From Isoetes taiwanensis (Eukaryota; Streptophyta; Lycopodiopsida; Isoetales; Isoetaceae): DNA of 64,000 bases. How positions within the stretch are numbered: the stretch's first letter is position 1; each line of letters begins with the position of its first letter. The position numbers and the translations under genes are program-made. The notes under the pieces are model-generated. The model saw nothing but the letters and a program-made list of their open reading frames with translations, searched no databases and was not told where the DNA came from. Below are positions 55,709 through 64,000 of this stretch, one piece after another. The stretch covers positions 7,394,425-7,458,424 of the forward strand of contig JAJEKV010000062.1 in NCBI GenBank assembly GCA_021234155.1. Reading direction: 5' to 3'.

Positions 55709-55924
55709 TTAAGGCTCTTGGCCTTGAGAAACATGAGTACCAAGCTGAGGTAAGATGTCAAAACAATCCTTTTTCCCTTCGATAATGTGTGGTTTGTCCT
55801 TTTCCATTTTTTGATTAACAATGGTATGATGCGCAAATGAGAGCGACAAAAAGAAAAGTGTCACAACAAATGCCAGTGAAGCAGATTTGCATTTTGCTCT
55901 GCTCCTCATGCCAGTGCTATGCAT
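55709..55924 (-). CDS. Possible small secreted protein, 71 aa, unrecognised
   Basis: Minus-strand frame with Met, basic residues (RSRAK), then a hydrophobic stretch (SLAFVVTLFFLSLSFA, about residues 15-31) like a signal peptide, followed by a polar Lys-rich mature part of about 40 residues with a single Cys. No known peptide-hormone or defensin pattern is visible. It lies inside CACTA-like element 2, so it may be a captured exon or a chance frame. Confidence 0.25.
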   Translation of the reverse strand: MHSTGMRSRAKCKSASLAFVVTLFFLSLSFAHHTIVNQKMEKDKPHIIEGKKDCFDILPQLGTHVSQGQEP

Positions 55925-56120
55925 ATCACCAAAATGCAGAAAGGGCTTCGCGTTTTGGCCGAGAAGAGTCTAGACCTCCACCCGTAAATATCTCAAAACA
56001 AGTTTATGCTCGTTACAAGAATATTTGGCCATATACCAGCATATATTCAAAATTCCCTCCGAAACAATAAGAGGAAAGAACGGCAACTGAAAAACCCAAT
56101 TTTATATCGCACGTGAAAAC

Positions 56121-56447
56121 TTAACCAAGCTTACTAAAAATTACAAGGCTGTGAGCACTTACAAAGAGCGTCCCTCTTTGTGCAATAATAGAATGCAACC
56201 TAACGGCAACGTTATCTGGAGCGTGAGGACCTGGCATGTACAGGCCGAAATGAGTCGATTCTGAAACTTCAAACCCGTTTTTGCTTTTACCGGCAACGCC
56301 ATAGCCATAGCGACCATAGAAGAGCTTTTCTAAAACAGAGGAAATTTTCATTTTGAAAGCTTGATGCTGCCCATGCCACCGGAATACATGCTGCTCTAGG
56401 TTTCCAGTTTTTTTTTGGCCATATTTGCAATAGAGGGGTCCAACCAT
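56121..56447 (-). CDS. Unrecognised minus-strand frame, possible captured exon
   Basis: A 108-codon frame with normal amino-acid composition, for example LEKLFYGRYGYGVAGKSKNG, STHFGLYMPGPHAPDNVAVR. It does not match a family I can name. It could be a decayed exon of a captured gene. Evidence is only length and composition. Confidence 0.2.
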   Translation of the reverse strand: MVGPLYCKYGQKKTGNLEQHVFRWHGQHQAFKMKISSVLEKLFYGRYGYGVAGKSKNGFEVSESTHFGLYMPGPHAPDNVAVRLHSIIAQRGTLFVSAHSLVIFSKLG

Positions 56448-56499
56448 GGCAATTTGTTGTAGCGAGACCGTGGGCGATCATCCACAATTTCTTCTTTCT

Positions 56500-56995
56500 T
56501 CTAGCATTTCAAGGTATATGGCTCCGGGATTTTGTTTCTCCTTTGGCTTTCATCGCTTCACTAATCTGTTAAAAATGCACGGGATTCATTAAAGGCATTT
56601 GAAGCTAAAGAGCAAAGGCCCTATCTCTCAAGAATAGACTCTTGATGCAGGCCCCAAATTTTTTTGGCATTGCTTGTCTTTCCTAGGTTCTAAGATGTAT
56701 GAATCTGCAGTACAAATGGGAAACTGTTGGATTCAATTGTGAGGATGGTGTCTATGGTGGCAGCATGGCAGAATATGGAGGGAATCCTTCCGATGGCCTG
56801 TCCTGCGCAAATCATCCTCGGAATCTTAAGGGTTAGTGGATTCTGCAATTTTGAGTTATCTTCCTGTGTATTTTGAATAGCAGCTTAGAAGGCTTAAGTT
56901 GTTGCTGTTTCTGCAATGAACTCTGGTGGCTAGACTTCTTCTAGTCTAGTAGATTCGATGGCCGAAAGTTCTCATAGTCTGGTTTCATGTTCTCA
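56500..56995. other. No gene recognised
   Basis: Low-information region; a plus-strand exon-like stretch near 56735-56835 (EDGVYGGSMAEYGG) cannot be assigned. Confidence 0.3.
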
Positions 56996-56999
56996 ATTG

Positions 57000-57620
57000 C
57001 GACTTCTTAACCACATTCCAAGTGTAGAAGACCAAAACTCGACCTCCATAATGTAAACCCTTCAATAACAGGGTTTACGTTTGGGATACCGAAACATGGT
57101 CATTTTCATGGATAACTTGGTGCACCATCTCTAAACATGTATGCAGAGCCATCAGTTCGGATATATCAGTTGTCCAGAATAATCCCAAACAATGGCTACT
57201 GCAAAAGTGGCTCTTGACTTCTAATTGCCACACCGGGAGGAGAATAGATCCAAATCCCATTCTGTCGGTTCCTATTAGTTCAGTCTTCAACTACAACTTC
57301 TCGACCATTTCCCAAGTGCAAACGACCAAAATGCGACTTCATAACATAAACCCTTCAATAACATAGCAACACACAGAGTTTACGTTTCGGAGACCATATT
57401 CTAGTCAGATTCGACCAAGATCTTGCATAGTGTCATCTTGTAAAGGGACAATGCTGACGCCAGAAGATGGGCCCTTAAAACCTTCTGGAAGTCATTTGTC
57501 TCAAATGCTCTGTCCCTTCCACCTTGGCATGTTAGAGCCCCCATGTTGAGTCCATGTGGCATGTTTGAGCCAACTAGATGGTATGGTAAATCCTAGGGGC
57601 ACAATATATGGTAAATCCTA
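57000..57620 (-). repeat. Inverted, diverged copy of the CACTA-1 internal repeats
   Basis: Contains, in reverse orientation, segments of the 10.3-12.6 kb unit: AACATAAACCCTTCAATAAC, CTGACGCCAGAAGATGGGCC and CCTTAAAACCTTCTGGAAG. CACCTTGGCATGTTAGAGCC and the related GGCATGTTTGAGCC follow, from the ~20-bp minisatellite. The two CACTA-like elements therefore share internal sequence. Confidence 0.7.
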
Positions 57621-57829
57621 AGGGCATGACATGTCTTCACTTGGAGTGCCACATCATTGTCAACTGTTGTATATTTATATTTTCCCACTTACCTTATAGA
57701 AATTGCAAAATGACACTTTACCGAATCATCATGCCAGTTTTGCCATGTCATCATTGTAATTTGACAACTCATTGGCACACGTCACATTTTTACAACTATT
57801 TCTCAATAGTAGTTGCATTTGCCTTGAAT

Positions 57830-58400
57830 TTTTTTTGAAAAGTCCACAAAGGCCTTTGGGATATGGCAGTATCTTAATTCGTTTCCTTTGAGTACTATAG
57901 GTCAAGTACTATAAGGGTGCATCCCCATAAGGAAAGAGTTGGATTTTCTTGACTTGTCAGCACAACCCTGATGCGTTGAAGATAATGGGAATGCTAACTT
58001 TCTGGCGGGGTTTGCCATGTGGCAAAGTCAGGCCAGGATAACGGCCTAATGGGGATGCACCCTAAGCACCTAAAGTCTAGGTATAAGTATATCCAAAACT
58101 CAAAGCATGTAGAATTGAAGTGCATTTAAAATTTCGACTAGACAAAATTATGCAATGCCACTAACCACAAGTGACAAAGTTGAATAACAAAATGAAATTT
58201 GAGAAGCAAATTGAGGCTATGTTTCTAAGATAGAGGTTTGGCCTGCTAACTCCACCCACTTCTGGAAATTCTAGACAAGTGAAACTATTTCCAACCATTT
58301 TTCTAGTTTTGAAAGCAAAAAAATCTGACAAAATACACTATAAAATGCCATATCAATAGTTTTTTCCGGTCATCTTAAATGCGAGGCCGCATTTTCTCTA
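57830..58400. other. No gene seen; short inverted GGGTGCATCCCC pair
   Basis: GGGTGCATCCCCAT (57916) and its inverse ATGGGGATGCACCCT (58050-58064) flank about 150 bp, perhaps a small non-autonomous element. No coding. Confidence 0.45.
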
Positions 58401-58410
58401 GTTACTTAGA

Positions 58411-58842
58411 TTGCTATTTTCAAACCATGATAAATTCCCACAAATAAGTAATAGGCCTACAAGAATTTTAGTTCAAATTATCCCGCCCTCCCACCCAATG
58501 GGCGGGATAAATTTGAAAAGCATGCTTTTATTTTTTTTTTATTCAGTTATTGGATCGAAACCCTATTGTATTCCAACTGCGCCACCAGCCGCCGGCGGCC
58601 TGGCTCCAAATGCGCCCCAATGGCGAATCCATCTCCGGCTCCCTGCTCCAGCATCTCCTTGGCGAATCCAACTCCGGCGCCCTGCTCCAGCATCTCCTTG
58701 GCGGATCCAACTCTGGCCTTCTTCTCCTTTGCGGCTCCCCTGGTTTGCTTCTGATTGTTGTTCTTGTGAGTTTCAGGTTATTTGTATGTTTTCTTTCCTT
58801 TACCTGTGTTTGATTTTCGCCATGAACCAGAGTTCTTGTTAG
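58411..58842 (+). other. GC-richer stretch with a 39-bp tandem repeat
   Basis: An inverted pair ATCCCGCCC/GGGCGGGAT (58480-58510) precedes a Pro/Ala-rich potential frame. Within that, a 39-bp unit around CTGCTCCAGCATCTCCTTGG is repeated (58633-58671, 58672-58710). The TATCCCGCC/GGCGGGATA pair resembles E2F-type sites, but this is only a motif match. Possibly a captured promoter and first exon; no family recognised. Confidence 0.3.
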
Positions 58843-59134
58843 GAGACTCTTTTCTGATTTTTTGTGAACAAGGAGCTGGGCGGCACACCATATCTACTTA
58901 CCAGTACTACGCTTGATCTCTGCCATTCATCATCTTGCTTCTACTATCTTTAGGTTTAAATTTTTTTTGCAGATTGTCAAGAAACACATAGACGCAAGAG
59001 TGATGAAGTTAATGCAGTTTTTTCTAGCGGCCTTGGTTATTTTTCCAGCTTATCCAGATTACCTTAATCTGTTTGAAGTGCGAATGGAAGGCTTGGACCA
59101 GCTGTACATCCAGCACTTAGATCATTGCTTTGCC

Positions 59135-59500
59135 CTGTAAAAGAGGCTACCTAGCATCCGTATATTTGATTCTGCGCTTCCAAGGTAGAGTAGTCTTCCT
59201 GATATTTGTTTGAACTAGTTCAAAAAATTTAAAGTTTTACACTGATTTTCTTTGTTTCATACGTTGAAGGACTGTTTTTTCCTTTGTTTGCAGCAGAGGA
59301 GCTCCTTGGCTGTAAAAGACCTACCTAGCATCTCTAGCTGTATATTTCATTCTAAGCTTCCAGGGTACAGTTCTCTTCCTGATATATAGTTTGAACTAGT
59401 TCAGAAAATTTAAAGTCTTACACACTGATTTTCTTTGTTCCATCCATTGAAGGACTATTTTTCTTTTTGTTTGCAGCAGAAGAGTTTCTTGGCTGATGCG
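59135..59500 (+). repeat. Tandem duplication of ~175 bp
   Basis: Two imperfect copies, from GTAAAAGAGGCTACCTAGCA (59137) and GTAAAAGACCTACCTAGCAT (59312). Each contains TTTGAACTAGTTCA and TTTGTTTGCAGCAGA. The boundary-like GCAGCAG suggests an exon/intron edge was duplicated. Confidence 0.8.
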
Positions 59501-59509
59501 TTGGGGCCG

Positions 59510-60512
59510 CTCTGTGACTAGATTGGGCGGTGTTTTGCCCCCTTTGTTGGCTGCCCCCTTTGTTTGTTTTGTTCTGTCTGTTATATAAAACTAGATCTAG
59601 CAGAACAATTTTCCCTAGGTGGAAATAGTCTAGAGTTTAACGTTTTTTTCTTAGATATTAAAAGTTCTGAATGCTTAATAATCATATGGGAGTGCTCTAG
59701 ATGGATAAACAATTTTTAGCTAGCTTTTGGAAAATAATTTGTTTACATTTGCGTGTAATGGATATGATGTAAGATTGTGATAATATCATATCCTGAATGG
59801 ATCAATTTGGGTTCGATCCCCAAAAGGCTATATTAAAACATAAGCGAAGCACAAGTAAACCAAAAGCATGGATTAAGTAAAGAATTGATCAATAGTAGAA
59901 CAATAAAAAAAATAATGACTAGTTTTCTTAAGAACCGTATTTAAGAAGCATGTAAAACAACCATGGCAATTTTAAACCATGGCAATTTGCCACGTTATGT
60001 GTTGTCCATCAATTACTACAAAATATCACCCATTTTAAATTGCTGGAAAAATTAACTAAAATAATTATGTTATATTACCATGGAGAAAAATAGGGTGAAA
60101 AAAATGATATTAGCATATTTAAACCAAGTACATTTACCATATTGTGTATTCATGATTAATCATTATAAAGCACCATGAAAATTAACTAATGTAAAGCATC
60201 ATGATAATTATGTGCTTAAAATTACCATGTCAATATACTACAGAATATAGATGTGATCAAATACCAGTCTACGAAACTGGACATACTAAACAATAGTACA
60301 TATCATATAGTTTAAGTTGTTACAAAGACCAATTAAGTTTTCCATGTTCAAGTACCATGTCACAAAACAATGTTAGCTTACCACCTTAGAAAAATATGTT
60401 GATGAACCATATTAGATAACTAGACATGGTTTGTAAACTTTTGAACCCACTAACATGTACTGATTTATGGATTTAATTTTCACCAACAAACCATGGAAAA
60501 AAAATCATATTG
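59510..60512. other. No gene; right subterminal part of CACTA-like element 2
   Basis: AT-rich with many short ACCATG/CATGGT-type motifs near the right end (60060-60500), in line with subterminal repeats. Confidence 0.5.
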
Positions 60513-60534
60513 GTTCAATTTTGGGGGCCTTGTG

Positions 60535-60780
60535 TATTGTGACAATCGCAGTGCTATCGAAATGACCAAAGATTACCCTTTCCACAAGACAAAACACTTG
60601 GATATTCTTCTATGTTTCGTTCGAGAATAGGTCCAGCTTCGTAACATGTTCCTTAACTCATTGCTCTTCGATAACCAAGTTGCCGACGGCTTCACAAAAC
60701 CACTTGTGGGTCAGAAATTCATAAGGTTTAAGAAGGCTTTGGGCATGATGAAGTCTCAGCTGAAGGGAGAGAATGCCTAA
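60535..60780 (+). pseudogene. Ty1/copia RNase H C-terminal fragment (piece 4 of 4)
   Basis: Reads VYCDNRSAIEMTKDYPFHKT, KHLDILLCFVRE, stop (TAG, 60628-60630), VQLRNMFLNSLLFDNQVADG, FTKPLV and ends at TAA (60778-60780). CDNxSAI and the KHLDI...VR pattern define the end of copia RNase H. It continues piece 3 across the CACTA-like element. Confidence 0.85.
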
Positions 60781-60874
60781 CAGAATTTTCAGCTTTCTTC
60801 TTCATCAAGAAAACCAAACCATTCCATTCCATTTGTTTTCTTTATGTTCTTGTCTTTTATCCCTCATATGTTTC

Positions 60875-61105
60875 AGAGGGAGTGTTAGATAATGTGAAAC
60901 ATATGGTCTAGAGTGACACGTATCATCCTAGCAGTGACACCACGTTGTGCATGGCACATTAGATTAGTCTTGGACTCTTTTGTACTGTTATTCTGTCAGG
61001 TTTTCTTCAATAAGAGTCGCTTCCTTGTGTCGCATCTTTCCTTGTGTTCAGATCAATCAACCGTAATAGTTAGAGTTCGTAATAGTTAGAGTTCCTGATA
61101 CCTTA
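60875..61105 (+). mobile_element. Copia polypurine tract and 3' LTR (end approximate)
   Basis: CAGAGGGAG (about 60874-60882) directly precedes TGTTAGATAATGTGAAACAT (60883), as expected for a polypurine tract and LTR start. The LTR 3' end is not evident; it probably lies before 61105, near a direct repeat GTAATAGTTAGAGTTC at about 61061-61095. No matching 5' LTR is in the window. Confidence 0.6.
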
Positions 61106-61212
61106 TAATGTGTTGAAAAGTGAGCAGTGTTGGCTGCACTCCAGTACCTCAATCATTTTCCTTTGGTTGATTTGCTTATTAAATTGTCTTGGTTTTTGTT
61201 GCCATTATTGTC

Positions 61213-61421
61213 AGTCGAAGCAACCACTATGGATGCTAGCAGTCCTTGAAGTACTGGCTTTTCTGCCATGGGTCAGTTGTGGAAAATCAGATGCTCCCAT
61301 GGGAATACTTGGATTGGGTCTACCAATCGAATTTATTCTGCTATCAGCAGTGCTAGTAGCTATCTTGGAGTGCGGAATAGTACCATGCAACAATAATGGA
61401 AGAGAGAAAAGTGTACAGTGA
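61213..61421 (+). pseudogene. C-terminal exon-like fragment of a membrane protein
   Basis: After an acceptor-like TTGTCAG the frame reads SKQPLWMLAVLEVLAFLPWV, then LGLGLPIEFILLSAVLVAIL, and ends with a basic tail before TGA (61419-61421). There are two hydrophobic segments. I do not recognise the family. It may be an exon of a real gene, or a relic left beside the copia insertion. Confidence 0.3.
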
Positions 61422-61544
61422 TATAACATTAAGGTTGGACAAAGGCATTAGGTGAAGGACTTTGTCATAAATTGTAAGCACATGGACCAAACTCTGCAGA
61501 AAATACACACTATCCACGAGTCCATGTTCATAAGATTACTTTGT

Positions 61545-62110
61545 TATTGAGCCACCATGTGAATGATACGCGGCTGTAAGTTGTATATAAAAGACCAGGA
61601 AGTCAAGGAGCATAGGCATAGGAATAGGCATAGACATAGACATCTCTCATATACCTATATACCTGGCATTCTCAAATAGATTTAAACTCTGAACCTCAGT
61701 TGGGCAAACGTGCTTAAAAGAAGACACAAGCGAATCATCTCATAATCTCTCATAATATACTTAATGAACCTCAGTTGGGCAAACCTGCTTAAAAGAAGCA
61801 AGCAAATCATCTCATTATCTCTGATAATATACTTTATGAACTTATCTGCAAGAGAGTTTAAAACGGTAATTTAGAGATTCTTTCAGTTCTGTGAACGTGC
61901 TTAAAAAAGAGTAAGCACGTTTACTGTGACTGAGCCACCATGTGAAAGATACTTGGCTCTAAGTTGTATAGGAAGTCAAGGGCCGATGCATAGGAATAGG
62001 CATAGACATAGAAATTTTGCCAATCAAATCAAATCGAATCAATGCTTCGACGCAAATTCTGAACCTCAGTTGGGCAAACGTGCACGTTCTTAACTATTAA
62101 ACAACCAAAG
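61545..62110 (+). repeat. Imperfect duplications upstream of the decarboxylase gene
   Basis: GAGCCACCATGTGAATGATA (61549) with AGGAATAGGCATAGACATAG recurs at 61924 onward. AACCTCAGTTGGGCAAAC occurs three times (61694, 61766, 62062), two of them in a ~72-bp tandem copy. Confidence 0.8.
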
Positions 62111-62269
62111 TTTAGAGATTCTTTAATTCCTCAAATCTTTTTATTGTCAGTGGAGCAGTGGAAATTATAAACCCTGTACTTATAATTAAGAGGCCAGGGT
62201 AGCAAATCGACGACCAGATTAACAAGCCGATGAACAGATTAAGAAATTAAGTAATAAGTAACATGGATG

Positions 62270-62276
62270 TATAAAT
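62270..62276 (+). promoter_or_regulatory. Candidate TATA box of the decarboxylase gene
   Basis: TATAAAT lies 63 bases before the ATG at 62339. Transcription would then start around 62300, giving a 5' leader near 40 bases. Inferred from motif and position. Confidence 0.5.
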
Positions 62277-62338
62277 GGAGAGCTCATCTGAGAGATATGA
62301 AAGCAGTATAAGGCCCAAACAGCTCTGATTCTTCCTCC

Positions 62339-64000
62339 ATGGCGTCGCCGGCATCTCAGCAGATGATTGATCTTACTCCAGCTAGCTGGGATCCCAAAGA
62401 TGTGTATCCTCCGCTGCCCGAAGCTCTCAAATCCGTCGATTTTGGTTTGTCAAAGAGGCTGAAGGATCGCTTCCAGTCGCATTTGTCAGGCGAGGAGCTG
62501 GAAGATCGCAGTGACGCCCTGAAAAAGACACTGGAGTACCTCCAGACGCAGAAGTCCAACTTCATGGGTTACCAGGTTAACCACAAGATCGATTATATTG
62601 ACGACATTCAGAGTTTCATCAATATTCACGTAAGTTGTCTTTATCCTCCTTCTATAGTAGTCTTTATAAAAATAGTATTCTTCTGCTAACAATCTTGTTC
62701 ACGTCTTTTGGTTGCAATGCCCTAAGAGATTGTTCACGTTTTTGGGTTGCATTTAGGGCAAACCTTTAATTTAGGTGCGTTTTTGTTTTGGATGGCCAAG
62801 ATCGTTTTGGAGGGTTTGGGCAATGGGGATTTTGCTAACCTGCTTTTGCGTTAGTCAACGTTATTGGGGTGGGTATTCCTTCTGTCTATTAGCGCGAGGT
62901 GTAGTTACAGCCTAATCTGGCCGTTGATTGTGAGGGTTAAAAACCCTTGTTTGTTGTTGTGTTCTTGGGTCCGGCTCGGCAAAGGCATCCCTCCGTTTCA
63001 ATTATTACTAGGTTTATTCCAGATCTGGTTGGATCTTTGTCGGTGGTTGTTAGGAATTTTGAGCTTCAAGCCTCCACAAACTCAAGCGCTCTACTTGTTC
63101 CGTGTTTTTTTTCTCTGTATTTTTCCTTGGCTCTGGCTTCTTCACGATTTGGGGTATGAGTTTCTTAGGTTTTCAAGACCGTTATTGCTTTGGCTCTGTC
63201 GTTTTCTCACAATTTGAGATCTGGGTCTTCAGCTGCATGGATAAACCTCTTTCTACAACATTGTTTTTGTTTACGAGCAACCCACACTGCATAGCACCAT
63301 TTTTTTTTATTTTTAGTTTTATTTTTATTTTTATTTTTTTGCTTAAGAATATGCTAAAGATTTCTTTAGAATATGTTTTTGTATAAAATATCCCATAGAT
63401 GATAAGCTTCTTGAACTACATTGTTGTGATAAGCTTTACCCTCCCCTCTACCAAATAACCCTCTATCTGCCCGAGGGGAGGCTTAAGCTCCTCTTTAACA
63501 TTTATATGTGATTGATTCAATAATTAACAACACATTTAGCATCATTCCTTAGCATTTATTGTTAATCTCTGGGTGTTCCAAATCTTGAAGTTGAACAACA
63601 TCGACGATGCTTCCCAAGAGGCCTCCCTTCTAGCAAAAAACCCTCTATCTGCCCGAGGGGAGGATTACCTCCTCTTTAACATTTATCTACATACAATTGG
63701 TTCAAGAACTAACGACATATTTAGCATCATTCCTTAGCATTTATTTTTAATATCTAGATGTTTCAAATCTTGCAGTTGAACAACATCGGCGATGCTTTCC
63801 AAGAGGCCAATCTCACCACCAGTACCAAGTTCATGGAACGTGCCGTGCTCGACTACTATGCGTCCCTATGGAATGCAAAGTGGCCACACAATGACAAAAG
63901 AGATGCAGACCCAGAAGGCAACTCCTTCTGGGGCTTCCTCCTCACCATGGGATCCACTGAAGGCAACATGTACGCAATGTGGAATGCCCGAGACTATCTC
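62339..64000 (+). CDS. Group II PLP-dependent amino-acid decarboxylase (serine/histidine decarboxylase-like), partial
   Basis: Exon 1 is 62339-62629 (97 codons; ATG in TCCTCCATGG, donor CAC|GTAAGT). Exon 2 runs from 63776, after TTGCAG, to the window end (75 codons so far). The join is in frame (FINIH-LNNIGDAFQE). Exon 2 has LNNIGDAFQEANL, KFMERAVLDYYASLWNAKWP and SFWGFLLTMGSTEGNMYAMW, the N-terminal cofactor-domain pattern of the serine/histidine decarboxylase branch (TEGN motif). The PLP lysine lies beyond the window. The enzyme removes CO2 from an amino acid to give an amine; the substrate cannot be told. The 1146-bp intron carries a duplicated piece of exon 2. Confidence 0.85.
63446..63814 (+). 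repeat. ~185-bp tandem duplication spanning the intron/exon 2 border
   Basis: Unit 1 (about 63446-63630) and unit 2 (about 63631-63814) both run from ACCCTCTATCTGCCCGAGGG, through TTTAGCATCATTCCTTAGCA, to GATGCTT[CT]CCAAGAGGCC. The upstream copy has AAG instead of CAG at the acceptor position (CTTGAAG against CTTGCAG), so it still ends in AG but has a weaker acceptor. Confidence 0.9.

Larger units (their letters stand above)
52640..60534. mobile_element. 7.9-kb CACTA-like element 2 inside the copia relic
   Basis: 22-bp terminal inverted repeats starting CACAAGGCCCCCAAAA (52640-52661 and 60513-60534, 21 of 22 match). The flanking base triplet TAT is on both sides (52637-52639 and 60535-60537). 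The copia frame suggests the original site was TGTAT with two extra bases (AT) on the left, so the exact target duplication is uncertain (3 or 5 bp). No transposase recognised. It contains an AGATTCC array, repeats related to those in CACTA-like element 1, and unassigned exon-like fragments. Confidence 0.7.

Noticed and set aside
59800-59830. tRNA T-arm-like GGGTTCGATCCCC
   Set aside because: No acceptor, D or anticodon arms can be folded around it, and no B-box/A-box spacing fits.

Overview
The window is nuclear DNA of a land plant: GT-AG introns, plant gene families (STELLO, GT47, PPR, VPS41), plant-type L1, copia, MULE and CACTA-like transposons, and AAACCCTA telobox motifs. The low gene density and deep nesting of transposons suggest a large genome, perhaps a fern or other seedless plant; the species cannot be fixed from this sequence. 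The only clear host gene is at the right edge (62339 onward): the first two exons of a group II PLP-dependent amino-acid decarboxylase, cut by the window end. Almost everything else is transposons, the gene pieces they carry, and satellite-like arrays.

Left part (1-22803): two short Helitrons lie head to tail (about 122-2019 and 2020-3712), each filled with a near-pure purine tract. A third Helitron (5' end 3768, 3' end 22803) carries a GT47 exostosin-like gene fragment. An 11.6-kb CACTA-like element (4477-16064) cuts that gene in mid-exon, with a GTT target duplication; removing it restores the frame. Its interior is made of tandem arrays, and 5245-10260 has inverted arms. A minus-strand Helitron (18069-22152) with pieces of a STELLO gene is nested in the same unit.

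Middle (22804-37620): a palindromic minisatellite (23265-23760) precedes two head-to-head Helitrons. The minus-strand one (23873-29726) carries PPR fragments. The plus-strand one (30000-37620) carries pieces of a SCAPER-like gene, interrupted by a 5'-truncated L1 LINE, and of VPS41, plus a small MITE.

Right part (37621-64000): one decayed Ty1/copia element is split into four coding pieces (41850-42170, 49706-49740, 52380-52639, 60535-60780) by later insertions. These are a 7.5-kb MuDR-like MULE (42171-49705), a fold-back element (49734-50240) with further sequence, and a second CACTA-like element (52640-60534). The MULE looks intact. It has TIRs of about 720-740 bp full of small palindromes, a five-exon 937-aa transposase gene on the minus strand, and a convergent two-exon gene for an unrecognised 404-aa protein, the layout of mudrA/mudrB. 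It is the most complete and possibly still active system in the window.

All domain calls come from reading translations by eye. Insertion sites were judged from target duplications and reading-frame restoration.
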